In this document: positions 7,311-17,869 of the stretch, piece after piece
How positions within the stretch are numbered: the first letter of the stretch is position 1
Layout: each line of letters starts with the position of its first letter
NCBI GenBank assembly: GCA_907163375.1
Contig: CAJQUW010000533.1
Location: 372,001-436,000, forward strand
Reading direction: 5' to 3'
DNA from: Prostheceraeus crozeri
Lineage: Eukaryota; Platyhelminthes; Polycladida; Euryleptidae
DNA length: 64,000 bases
Notes under the pieces: generated by a model
Database searches by the model: none
What the model was told of the DNA's origin: nothing
Seen by the model: only the letters and a program-made list of their open reading frames with translations
Position numbers and translations under genes: made by a program

Positions 7311-7926
7311 TTATGTCGTCTACGTTGGGTGGTTTCGGAATATATAGGATGGATTCCATATGCATGGAGAGAGAGGCTATTTTATTATCCTTGTGTCGAC
7401 CATAATATAGCCCATTCACTTTGAAAAGGATATCCCAAGTACTTTCTCCGAGCTCATCACATCTGATGGGTATTGAATGATCTCCATCCTTCTTATAGTA
7501 AGTACACCAATGTGATACCGGTAGGCAAATGTGATTACCATCCCAAATCTTTCTATAGGGAGTATCCTTGTCATCTCTAGCCTTCCACTCTTGAGCAAGA
7601 GGAGTAGGAATGTCCATATTTAATGTCACGTACTCCTCAATAACATCAAGTTGGTGGCGAATGTACGGACTCACGGGGATCAGTATGTAGTCCCCATACT
7701 GATTGTGCATTATCTTGACATCCGTGGAAGGGAGCATTCCCGTTTGGAGTACTACGCTATGATCATCATAACGCAAGGCTTGTTTAAATTTACGCTGTAG
7801 CGGTGTAGGATTATGTACCTTGGTTGTTTCTTCCACTGGCCTCAGTTGTAGATGATCTGACCGTAGCGAACCTTGTAACGTTTGACCGCCATTTTGTCCT
7901 ACTAGTGCAGCAGATGGAGTAGATGC
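7222..7926 (-). CDS. first gene of the minus-strand block, uncharacterised
   Basis: The frame is open from a splice-acceptor-like signal at 7926 to the stop at 7222 and encodes about 235 residues. The middle part (TGMLPSTDVKIMHNQYGDY, later YRKIWDGNHICLPVSHWC and VNGLYYGRHKDNKIASLSM) resembles a family I have seen in invertebrate Polinton-like elements and that could be a single-stranded-DNA-binding or other beta-rich protein. The C terminus is a basic, nuclear-localisation-like tail (KRKSEKN...KRKSKK). It is the promoter-proximal gene, so an early replication or regulatory role is plausible. I cannot name it. Confidence 0.55.
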   Translation of the reverse strand, partial: ASTPSAALVGQNGGQTLQGSLRSDHLQLRPVEETTKVHNPTPLQRKFKQALRYDDHSVVLQTGMLPSTDVKIMHNQYGDYILIPVSPYIRHQLDVIEEYVTLNMDIPTPLAQEWKARDDKDTPYRKIWDGNHICLPVSHWCTYYKKDGDHSIPIRCDELGESTWDILFKVNGLYYGRHKDNKIASLSMHMESILYIPKPPNVDDIIDQILNSSGTKRKSEKNATSKRKSKKENC

Positions 7927-7997
7927 CTGAAAATGAAAAAAGATTGTATTAAGTTTACGTTCAAGGGAGGAGAGGGAGGGAAGTAGCGACTTACCAT
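7927..7997 (-). promoter_or_regulatory. probable start codon and 68-bp leader intron
   Basis: An ATG at 7995-7997 is followed at once by GTAAGT (7989-7994). Downstream a pyrimidine-rich tract ends TTTTCAG at 7927-7933, and the next codon continues the open frame of the downstream gene in phase. This is a textbook short intron placed directly after the start codon, implying nuclear transcription and splicing of the element's first gene. Confidence 0.65.
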
Positions 7998-8096
7998 TTT
8001 AGTTGGATAATAGAACAGGGAACTAGGGAGAGAGAAAATGTGCGTCCGTCACTCGTGTGATTCAACGATGGAATGATTCTCACTGTGGAAGGCTCG

Positions 8097-8145
8097 CTAT
8101 TTATAAAGAAATGCTTGATTCTCATTGGATGATGATCCTCATTGG
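8097..8145 (-). promoter_or_regulatory. TATA box with two upstream CCAAT boxes
   Basis: On the minus strand TATAAATAG lies at 8097-8105, and two CCAAT elements lie upstream at 8124-8128 and 8141-8145. The start codon is about 100 bases downstream of the TATA box. The arrangement is a standard RNA polymerase II core promoter facing into the Polinton gene block. Confidence 0.65.
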
Positions 8146-8154
8146 ACAATAACA

Positions 8155-9540
8155 TCAAGCTGATTCCAAATCTGGCCTCCGTTTTCCCATCCGATGCTTC
8201 GTTTTGAAGCTACAGCCCAAAACGTCCCAAATTCTAACTCTGTCGTTTTTCGCCAATGTCCCAAAACCTTAAATGGCGTCTCACATCTAAACGAAGACAG
8301 ATAGGAACAAGCCGATTCTTTCACTGAATTTGTCTCACTCTTAGCTTTCAAACGAGCTATCGCACGACAAAATCCGTCCACTAGAACCAAAGTTAGAAGA
8401 TTGCTGTCGGGGGGGGGGGGACAGTGAAATTTGATGAAAAATGTTTTGGTGACGGTCCCAGGTCGAAATTCCACACTTTGGAAAATTTTCAAAATTTTAC
8501 CCATACAAAGTCACTCTGACACTTAGGATTTTTTCAGGTAAGCGAGCTCCGACCTAAAATCTTGTAACCGCTCTAACTTTTGAACGGCTGGTCCGATTGA
8601 CTCGCAACAAAAAATGTTGTCGAGCAGTTTTTCATCCTCTTTCCAATGCAACTCGAACGAACAAAATCCGTTCACTAGAACCAAAGTTAGAAGATTGCTG
8701 TCGGGGGGGGGGTCAGTGAAATTTGATGAAAAATGTTTTGGTGGCGGTCCCAGGTCGAAATTCCACACTTTGGAAAATTTTCAAAATTTTACCCATACAA
8801 AGTCACTCTGACACTTAGGATTTTTTCAAGTAAGCGAGCTCCGACCTAAAATCTTGTAACCGCTCTAACTTTTGAACGAAGACAGATAGGAACAAGCCGA
8901 TTCTTTCACTGAATTTGTCTCACTCTTAGCTTTCAAACGAGCTATCGCACGACAAAATCCGTCCACTGGAAGCCAAAATCGAAGCAAGCTGTCCAGGGGG
9001 GGGACGTCAGCCGAAAATTTTTTCTCTCCGATTGACTTGAAACTCACCCTACCGATGCAGAATTTCACGCTGAATCCGAATCTGACCTCCGTTTTCTCAT
9101 CCGATGCTTCGTTTTGACGCTACACACCAAAACGTCCCAAATTCTAACTCTGTTGTTTTTCGAAAAATGTTGAAAATTTTTTCTCACCGATTGACTTGAA
9201 ACTCACCCTACCGATGCAGAATTTCACGCTGAATACGAATCCGACCTCCGTTTTCTCATCCGACCACTCCTTCCACTCGAAACAACCCATTTTACAACCC
9301 AACATTCAGCAGATTGCACGAAAAACATCACACACTATAGCCTCAAGACTAATCCTGGCGGTCGCCCACGTCAACCTAGACGGTCGCCCACGTCAACCAG
9401 GCGGTCGGACCAACTCACCCGAGTCTCACACTCTGTCGTTCCAGAGGGGGGGGGGACTCAGACCCGAAGCACCACGGCGGCCGACCACGACACTCTGCCG
9501 TGCCAGAGGGGGGGGACGTCAGCGATGGCGGCCATCTTGC
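8155..9540. repeat. mosaic of duplicated segments with long G-runs
   Basis: Several blocks are present twice in direct orientation: 8291-8382 and 8876-8967; 8383-8586 and 8677-8878; 9014-9100 and 9173-9262; and 8160-8254 and 9072-9162. Five runs of 7-12 G occur, each at or beside a block boundary (about 8408, 8704, 8996, 9446, 9508). At 9359-9410 an 18-bp unit CGGTCGCCCACGTCAACC is repeated, and 9400-9540 is distinctly GC-rich. No convincing coding capacity is visible. It could be the outer part of the neighbouring Polinton or an unrelated repeat. Confidence 0.7.
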
Positions 9541-9689
9541 GCTATCCAGAAGTGGAGTTTTACTTACTACTCTAGATGCCAAGAAGAATGAGATTATTGA
9601 AGCCTGCAATAGTTGCAAATTCCTGCCGCAAAGAGATTTGATGTAGGTTATCTATCATGATGATTTTACATTAGATAAATATGAATAAC

Positions 9690-10062
9690 CATGAATCTTT
9701 ACCATTGAATGAATGAATGAATGACGAATTTTATTTGTATGTCATCTTGTCGTTGCATCATATTCGATAACACAATGCAAATGAAAGTATGGATAAAACT
9801 GAACTAGAACAATGATGAGTCACGAGACTTTGATAAAAGATAAGATTTTAGTCGACTATTAAAGGTCTTGGGATGAGAAAGTAAGGCTCTTAAATGTAGG
9901 TATAGACAGTTCCAATATTTGGGCGCAGAAAAATTGAAAGCTCTTTCTCCAAACCTTGAGCGGCGATCAAATAGTCCGGAAGCCAGAGCGAGTTTCTTGC
10001 AGTGAACGAGGCCAGAAATGGGACTTTCACAGAATGATACATGCCCTCTGCCTACTACGAAT
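9690..10062 (-). mobile_element. CR1/L2-type LINE 3' end
   Basis: On the minus strand the translated segment FGERAFNFSAPKYWNCLYL followed by FNSRLKSYLLS matches the conserved C terminus of CR1/L2-group reverse transcriptases (GDRAFSVAAPKLWNSLP...FKRLLKTHL). The 3' end is a short tandem tetranucleotide, TCAT units at 9706-9724, typical of this group. The rest of the element is absent, so this is a 5'-truncated copy. Confidence 0.7.
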
Positions 10063-10695
10063 ATGGGAGTCTGTCGAGTTCTACCTGGTTCCTCTTCTTG
10101 TCAGACATAATCAAAGAAAATCACATGCAAATCGGACACAGTTATGAAGTTTTTGGAAAAAAATGAAATTTTCTGTTTACTCTGATTAAGTGAAAAAATA
10201 CTAAGCCCAGAGTCATTATTTTTTACGTCATTTCCTATTATGTGCATGTGTTATTATCATGTTTCTGACCGGCAATGTTGGCCTATACGAGAAAGAGGTT
10301 AGTTAAATGTGGATTAAATTGCTTAAAATGCTTGTGTTTGCCGACATTAAGAGGTTTGTCAAATCTGGATGTGTTTAGCTTCATAGAAAGGGGTGCATGA
10401 GCATGATAGAAAATAACCCGAAGACATTCCACGTCAAAACTTATGACTCTGAGCTTAGTACTTCTATCAGAGAAAGTACAGAAAATTTTATTTTTACCAA
10501 AAACTTCAATTTACGTCCGATTGGATTAACATGTGTTTCTCCGAGAAAAGCAAGCATCACTCATATTGTTGGCCTGTGCAAGTGAGACAAGAGTGCATTA
10601 AACAATGCAAACGGAAATCAGTTCTTGACTGTACAGCACAGAATTAGATTGTTTAATCGTATCACTTTGCTAGAAGTGCAAACTGATTCAAACAG
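10063..10695. other. no gene seen
   Basis: AT-rich sequence with only short, unconvincing open frames. I see no repeats, splice-bounded exons or RNA genes here. Confidence 0.5.
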
Positions 10696-10925
10696 ATGCC
10701 ACATGCAGGAACTTAATAAGTGGGCAAAAAGAAATTTTTAATACCTTACAGAGATAGGAAAAATAGCCGTGCGTCGCTTGCGGATTGCTCTGAATTCCTT
10801 CAAAATGCTCCGATCGCCACGACTCTTTCAGATTCGAAGAATTCAGATCATTGCGCAAAAGTTTTCTCGATAATGTTGGGCCCTCCGATCATTTTAAAAA
10901 AAATTAGCAGGCGCATGAAAAAACA
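10696..10925 (+). repeat. dispersed repeat, copy 1
   Basis: This 230-bp stretch is closely similar to the complement of about 60140-60365. Both copies can be read as WAKRNF...YLTEIGK...VRR and then DSKNSDHCA-VFSIML, so the parent probably encoded protein. This copy has an internal stop in that reading. The parent element is not recognised. Confidence 0.65.
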
Positions 10926-12440
10926 TTCACAAACTTCTCTGCAGAACTTAACATCGTCTCTCTTTGCTGTGTGATCCGCTTGATAGCAGTCACTGAAACT
11001 TTGCACAATTTGGCGTGTTTAACGTTGAACTTGCTGCTCATTGTTCGATTGCTATGGTATTTAGTCAGGAGATTGTGCCATTTCATTTGCGCTACATGTT
11101 CCAATGCTTCCCTTCTAGTCAAACAGAAGAAGAGACGACCTGTCTAATTCTGTGCTGTACAGATAGCCAGTAGCCACTGCAATTTCTCCGATTGAGGTGT
11201 AACATGGAAATAGCAACGAGTATAATGTCACAGATAGATTCGTTTGAGTGTAGGTATGTTTAGAGCGAACATGATCCTATCCCAATGTCTGATAGAAATT
11301 GACAAAGATATTCGTCTCTCTTTGGCTTGTGTGATTGGTCAAAAGAGGCGCATTGCAGAAGTAGCTCTTATCCATAGAGGTCGGATTGTTAGATATCTAT
11401 GTTATCTAGAGCGGACATGAAATATATCTAACATGCATTCACAGCGGAGACAATATCACTTCAAAGCAGAGTCATTTGTGAATGTGTCATTCAATGTTGC
11501 ATAGTTTATACAAATCTACCTGTGGACTCACCAAAAGGAAAACTTTCAATATTTAATATTTACTTACATGGGACGTATGCGCATCAAACAATATGCAACA
11601 TCTCTCAGTTATGTGAACGTATGAATCAATTGCAGCTGAAATGATATCCTGCGGTGTTCATTGTCAACGATTAGTCAGGAAAAGTCTAAACGAACAGAAC
11701 AGAACATTCTTGATAAACTGGCAAGCAACTGATGCTTCATGACATAAGCCTTATTTGTGTCTTTCATGAACCTGAAAGATAATTCATTCGAAGCGACGAT
11801 CAATTGGTGAAAATCAATGACTTGGCCGACCATTAAAGATGAAATCACAAAATCACCTGTAGAATAGTTCAGAGGCATGCTGGAAGATCACTCTGCTCAG
11901 GATCGTTTGCAATGGATTATGAAGATAAATCACGCAAAAAATGGAAGAAAGAATCACAAGTCTGTTGTCACAAGATCAATTTTTATCACTTTCTTTCATG
12001 TCGTCTACAGGCTTTGCTTAACGGCCCAATTTCATTCATATTCAAACTGGTGACATATCTCATTTGGATCTTATTCCGCGTGAAAAATGTAGATCATACG
12101 ACATTTACATAATAAGTTATCTCAAAATAACAACAGAGAAGTCCTGAACTAGACCCGTTGTCAGAGTCCAGAGTGGTGCCACCCTAGTTATCTATTGTCC
12201 TCTATAGACAAGAGAGGACAATAGCATAGATATCTGATCTCTATGCTCTTATCAGAGAACTCACGAACTTCAACGTTCAGATTACAGACAGGCCTGTGAG
12301 GTGAAAAGCACCTGTCTTTCATTCAATTTTTCTCCGTGATAAATTCGTCAAATGGAAATGCTATTCACACTGTTCGACTCCTCACAATCTAAATTTACTG
12401 ACTGTACACGTTTAATGTGGTCCTAGCCCTCCGGTTCGTC
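10926..12440. other. no gene seen
   Basis: About 1.5 kb of AT-rich sequence with scattered short frames only. A short imperfect duplication around ATAGACAAGAGAGGACAATA occurs near 12200. Nothing is assignable. Confidence 0.5.
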
Positions 12441-12454
12441 AGAATTCAGGCTTG

Positions 12455-13700
12455 AATTTCAGTAAGTAAGTGCATACTGAGCAGGAATGAAAATCACAAA
12501 ATTCACTTTACGTTAAAACAGAAAAATTAACTTGCGTTTGCAATGTCAAGTCATTATCGATCAGGGAAGCGTCATTAGACGAACAAAAGTGTTGAATCTG
12601 TCATGAGTAAATTATACGAAGTTGATGCACTATAAATTGCATCTTTTTCGTAGCAAATGGGAAGAAGGATTTATTGCGCTTTTCGGTACGGCCACCGTAT
12701 TTACCACTGCATGCAAGACGAGTTGAACAGTAACCGGACAGAACATGTGACGAATCCGAAAGAATTTTCTTGAGTAGCTTCATGCCAGTGTTCATTCTTC
12801 TTGACCACAAGCAATCCTTTTTGTTGCATCCGCACTTTCTATCATTTCCGAAAATGAGCCTGTGAGCACGATTATTGATTTTCTGGAGCTGCTTTGTTAG
12901 ACCACAGTTAAGTTATGGACGATGTATATACTTCGTGAAGTTCCCTCCATTCGACGTGAGGTTTCAGGACTCGAAGAATATGTAAGCGCTTACATGCCTT
13001 GCGACTAACATCGTAAACGTGGCTGTCCCAAGTCTGCTTGCCGTTTAAGGTGACATACAGAATCTTAGTAAGTTTATTAACGCTGATTGGCATCGATTGA
13101 TTCAGCCGAACTTAGTTGGCTTATGTTCTTGCCAAACTGTAGTCATCTATGTTCATGAGATCATCATCAATGTCCTCGGTAAGCCATGTTTGGCAATGCA
13201 TGCGATGTCAGGAGACTGAAGTGGTTTTGCAGTGGCTGCAGTCGAAACTCGTCGATTTTACCCCCAACGGGAGACCAGGAATTAGATAGAAACTTATTTG
13301 TGGATCGGTGTCATTTACATCCAAAGTGGAGCAGAGTGCCTTCAAAGCGTCGGCGTCAGCACGTTTCCTATCTTCGACTGCATAATTCTAAATGCTCTAA
13401 ATCAATAGCTTTGTCGGTTTTGATTGTGTGGAGTTCCTGGCTCAGCTGGTAGACTTTTCTTTCACGACTTTAGACTGTTTCTATAATTGCCAGCATTTTT
13501 TCCATTAAAGGATGCAGTCTCTTCGCTAACATATTATCGAAGTCAGTCACTAGACTACTTAACATTCTGATCCCTTATGTGCGCTTTCTTCGCCTCAGCA
13601 ATAGTTTGAATCAACATGGCCTTTGTGATGCTACCCTTCCGGTTCAGTTCTGCTTCAGACATATTGAGGATATCGTTTGTGGAAACCATGGCGAATTCGA
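12455..13700 (-). mobile_element. decayed CR1-like LINE with AAGT-type tail
   Basis: The minus strand carries an ORF1-like start at 13689 (MVSTNDILNMSEAELNR), then after a deletion the reverse transcriptase C-terminal region: TWDSHVYDVSRKACKRLHIL (12908-13093) and LSDSSHVLSGY...RTEKRNKSFFP (12601-12810), the usual CR1-group ending. The 3' end has a short ACTT repeat at about 12460-12470, shared with the LINE at 21155-22245. Stops and frame changes split it into at least four pieces, and the central RT and endonuclease domains are missing. Confidence 0.7.
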
Positions 13701-15175
13701 AAGAATCATGAGATAGTTTTATCTACATGGATAGCAGATCACTAAGAGAAAAGCTGTAGGGAGTCGAGCCCTTGCCTCCAGTCAACAAAGTTCAATAGAT
13801 TTACCACAAAACCGTAGAGGCTTCACAGAATTAGAGTTAGAAAGCAGCGACTTAATTCAAGAATTCGTCAAATAAGAACATCACGTCATGAAGATCTGCG
13901 CATGCGATTATGTAGGGGACACGAAAACTGACTTTGTGGGATGACCGCTGACCAAATCCAGTGGAAAATTACACCATTCGACGCAGAATGAGACAATGAA
14001 CACGCAGAATCACGACACTAAATTCCGTACAGAATGAATATTCCACGACAAATCAAAGCGATTCACAGCTAAGTAACGTACGACAGATGCGAGAGACACA
14101 ACCGTCTTCGTTGACGCTTCGCAATTTTTATTTTCATTACGTTCAATAGAAAATTGATCTTCTTGCCCCTCGAGACTAGTTCTGAACATGACTATCAGTA
14201 TTGAAGAAAGTCATCTCTAGATCCAAACATACATACCAGGCAACTTATCTCCGTGAGCACTGCAAGCTAGAGGTCTGCAGTCGTCGGAAATTCGTCTTCA
14301 ACACGACACGAAGTTTTTCAGCTTTAACACGACACGACACGAAATCCAAACCGCTCGCGACTAGCACGAAAATAGCACTAAATTCATCTTGCGTGTGATT
14401 CATTTGAAAAACGTTTTTCAGTGCAAAACAATAGTTCACTAGAGAGATCTGCACCAGCTAAAATGAATTATGAAGTAATTTGAATTAGGTTAAAAATTCA
14501 GTTTTTACTGCCATATGACTGCAGACGGCCGATGTGAAAGTAATATGAAACCGCCTGCTTATCAAGTTATGCTGAACTCAGAGTCCATCGTTTGTTGTTA
14601 TAATGACAAACCCAACTGTTGAAAATGCTCGTCACTTGCACGGAAATGGATGGATTTGCATCAATGGTGCGGACCAGGCGTGCACTGCTCTGCTTAAATT
14701 CGGGTAGTGGGTAGCGTGCTCGGTTATTCGGCCCCATCAACTTACTAAAGGTCCGCACAGAAGACGTTTTGATGCTCGACATGACGGTTCGACCATTCTA
14801 TACGTATGCACATGCAGAATGTACATTGTACATGTATTGGTCTTGTAATTTAGCTGTGTAAGTATATTGAAGGAATATTTTTTTATCCGTCATCACCTTG
14901 AAATAGTGTATTCTATCAGCTAGAGCATCAGTTAGTCATCAAACTATCTCCTTTTAAAATATTTCAATTAATTTCTGTCAACACGAGAATGACACACGAA
15001 CTAATTGTCAAAACACAAATACGAATGACAAGACTCAACATGAAACGAAACACGATCGGATTCGTATGATGAACGCAGATCTCTACTGCAAACGAATCGT
15101 GCTGATGAATTTAGAGAGCTCTGCATGCGACGAATCTGGCACAAAGGAAGTCAATTGAATAACGATATACCATGC
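13701..15175. other. no gene seen
   Basis: AT-rich sequence. Short imperfect repeats of CACGACACGA occur near 14300-14345. No open frame here has a recognisable motif. Confidence 0.5.
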
Positions 15176-15179
15176 GTGA

Positions 15180-15404
15180 AATCACACGGGATTGCACAAG
15201 ATTCTACATGTATAGTAAAGAAAATGGCAGCGAATATAGAATAGAGCTTATTTGTCTTGCAGAAGAGAAACAATTCGTTACGGTTTTAGAGACATGTGCT
15301 TTGGTTTCTAAGTCGGAGTCGAAGAACAAGCCAAGCCAGCGCAATGAGGATACTGGAGATATCATGATGTCATTAGTGCACTGATAAGGTGTTGGTACCG
15401 ACAA
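15180..15404 (-). mobile_element. LINE reverse transcriptase fragment
   Basis: The minus strand reads SSLRWLGLFFDSDLETKAH followed by VSKTVTNCFSSARQISSI, matching the post-palm segment of CR1/L2-type reverse transcriptases (VRDLGVILDSDL...HVSRTVSRCFAALRQL). Only about 65 codons are left, truncated on both sides. Confidence 0.65.
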
Positions 15405-16140
15405 AATTGTCAGCCACTGGAAGACGCCATGCTCAATGCAATGTTGTCATGACAACGCATATCCACGACGTAGGCCTAGTATTGTTTTCAATGTGTATTT
15501 CCGTCCTAGACCTATTACAGGGAGCCTAGTAGGAGACAGAAAAAAAACGGAAAATTTTTGGTGAACACAAAATGCCATTTTATTGAAATTGGCGAAAAAT
15601 ATGCATCCCCTGAACATATCTGCTTATCACTGGCATTGTTGTTCTTATACCGATTTAAAGCCTAGCGCGGATTCTGGAGACATAGACGAACACAATCATT
15701 TCCGAAGATTCTAGCAGCACAAATCTATACCTATATTTTCAACTTAGAACAATATCATGGAAAAACGCATAAGACCAACTTATTACTCCACATTTCTGTA
15801 AAGAAAACGTACATAATCGCACTAAAACAAAATATCTTCTTAAAACAACACCAATCGGATTGATAGTGAGCATGAATAAAAAGAGCTTATGAGGAGCTGC
15901 CAAAAGCAAAAACCTGAGCATAAAAATGCGATGAAATAGCTTGGCTTTTATATAAAATGCGAATTACTAACAAAATGCTGCAGCAGTAATCACAATTGGA
16001 TTCTTTGGTGGAAGTAGTCTACTTTTCTCTTGAGTGCAAAAACAAAACTAGGGAGGCAAAATAAACCAAAAACAAAACTAAACAAAACCACGAGAAGAAG
16101 CTACATTACCCAATCTTCACTTACAGAAACTTCTTATAGA
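15405..16140. other. no gene seen
   Basis: AT-rich stretch without repeats or recognisable open frames. The last 100 bases (16040-16110) are adenine-rich with a short repeated CAAAACTAA-like word. Confidence 0.45.
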
Positions 16141-16690
16141 TGTCTGTTTCTCATCATTCTTCCTCTTATCCTTTCTTGCTTCTTCAACTCGCATCTTCTT
16201 CCTCTGATCCTGTCCTGCTTCTTCAACTCGTATCTTCTTCACCTGATGCTGTCCTGTTTCTTCGACTCGCATCCTCTTCCTCTAATGCTGTCCTGCTTCT
16301 CCAACTCGCATCTTCAGAAATGGTTCCTTTCGCATGCGTTTCTTGTTCCTATATGCTTTTGCTAGCGAAATCAATGCCTGCTTCCTATGCTTTCTTCTTG
16401 CCTTTTCAGAAGCTTCAACAGCAATTTTTCTAGACATACTTCTGGCGATGGATTTTCTAGATGTTATTGCCAACGTACTCAAGAATGCATTTATCCTCTG
16501 TTTCTATAGTTCAAGGTTCTCTTGCCTTTTCATGCACGAACCCTCCATCGCTTCCACTAATTCTTTCGGAACAGGATCATGAAGAGTATCATTTCGAACG
16601 AACTTCTCAACAGCATGTTGATTGTGTATCAGGAGACAATGCTTGATGGATTGGATTGCATCCTATGTTTCAATTTTCATCTGTGCTGTT
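16125..16690 (-). pseudogene. decayed gene with 13-codon tandem repeats at its 3' end
   Basis: From about 16680 the minus strand reads coherently as SIKHCLLIHNQHAVEKFVR, then PKELVEAMEGSCMKRQENLE, a single in-frame stop, then INAFLSTLAITSRKSIARSM and a very basic helix-like segment (EKARRKHRKQALISLAKAYR, NKKRMRKEP). It runs into about four copies of a 39-bp unit, read as K-K-M-R-V-E-E-A-G-Q-D-Q-R with variations, at 16160-16315. A second stop lies within the repeats. The sustained frame suggests a once real coding sequence, host or transposon. No family recognised. Confidence 0.45.
16160..16315. repeat. 39-bp tandem repeat, about four units
   Basis: The unit contains CTGTCCTGCTTCTTCAACTC followed by GCATCTTCTTCCTCTGATC. 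Because 39 is divisible by three the repeat keeps frame, and it lies within the decayed minus-strand gene. Confidence 0.8.
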
Positions 16691-16999
16691 TTCTCATTGA
16701 AATTTAATGTCATTCTTCTAGAAGATCTCTCTACCTCTGGAGCGCTTATGATTGTAAGGTAGACCAAAACCAGTTTGCTAAGAGTTAAATATGTTTATCG
16801 CAGTCCGTACCAGCAAGTATCGATTCTTGTAACTACCAGCAAGTATTCTTGGTCCCAAGGAAGCAAAGAACAGTAAATCTAATTCCGAAAAAGTAGGAGT
16901 ACAGGAAGGCGTCGACCATCATAGACGACAAAAACGTCTCGCACTGTTCCCAATAAAGTCTCAATGTAAAGACTTCATGATCAAAATGTGTCGATATTT

Positions 17000-17315
17000 G
17001 TAGGCACCAATATATTCGCCTACTTCATAAGAGCTTCGTCAGTGGCCTTTGTTCCAATACACACATTTATCTATCATTGAAGTACGGCAAATTCCAAAAA
17101 AATAAGAGTAGGTAAAAGAAAGCGGCAACCGTTAGATGATCGACGCGTGTCCCTCACTCTGCCCAGTTAAGTTACAATTCCGATATTGTCAAAATATTTG
17201 TCAATATTTGAAGACATCAATATATCCGCCAAATTCAAGGGCTTAGTCAGTGGTTTTTATATGCCATACGCATTTGTCTCTCACTGAAGTACGGCAACTT
17301 TCGAAAAAATAGGAG
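17000..17315. repeat. two-unit tandem duplication, about 208 bp
   Basis: The segment beginning CACCAATATATTCGCC at about 17007 recurs at about 17216 as CATCAATATATCCGCC, each running on through a shared TGAAGTACGGCAA word to an adenine-rich AAAAAATA. Divergence is around 20 percent, so the duplication is old. No coding signal. Confidence 0.65.
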
Positions 17316-17868
17316 AAATTCTGAAAATAGAAGATATGAACCGGAAAAATAGGAGATATTCCAAAAAATAGGAATACATGTAATAGGAAAACTTGGAGGT
17401 CTGAGAGGCTTGCGTGATATCATCTAGCGATAAGATTTTGATTCCTCCTGCTTGTCGAAATTCGATGCCTTCTCATTTACACGACGGCAGTGTGGGAGGG
17501 GATAAAATGAAATCCTTTGCAATATCCCTATTTGTTAGCAAAACATCAATGCCGGCATCAATTCGCATTTAAATCACTGCGAAAGATGTTTACAAATCAA
17601 GTTCATGATGCATCCCACGTGGAGTCCATGACCCAACTCTCATTTACCCATGGCAAGAATACATGGTGATTATTGCGGCCTATTTCTTAACAAGTAGAAC
17701 TTGCTAGATATTGAAGACATTACGGCATCACACTATTCGCTAATGCAGAATTCACGAAGATAGCCCTCCGCACATTCTTGTCAATGGGCGGCATCCCGAA
17801 AGTATTATGGTCCCGGGCAATAGGACTCATTTTACTGAGCACAATCTATAGAAATGCCTTAAGGGAGG
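17316..17868. other. no gene seen
   Basis: AT-rich sequence between the tandem duplication and the RTE-type LINE. Short words AAAAATAGGAGA recur near 17310-17370. Nothing assignable. Confidence 0.45.
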
Positions 17869-17869
17869 C

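Larger units (their letters stand above)
1..8152. mobile_element. Polinton/Maverick element, part inside the window
   Basis: About 8 kb carry the diagnostic Polinton gene set: retroviral-type integrase, FtsK/HerA-type packaging ATPase, adenain-like protease and a capsid protein, with basic virion-core-like proteins. All but one gene lie on the minus strand with little or no space between them. The element is cut by the left window edge; the right end lies near or beyond the promoter at about 8150, and I could not define a terminal inverted repeat or target duplication. Most frames are open, which suggests a fairly recent insertion, but no full-length type-B polymerase is visible here, so it is either to the left of the window or lost. 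Treated as a virus-like fossil. Confidence 0.9.

Noticed and set aside
8139-9068. several minus-strand frames with repeated residues such as SNLLTLVLV
   Set aside because: They are translations of the duplicated non-coding blocks and G-runs; the repeated peptides follow from DNA duplication.
16030-16433. leucine/serine-rich plus-strand frames looking like membrane segments
   Set aside because: They are the reverse strand of the 39-bp repeat and the basic minus-strand pseudogene.
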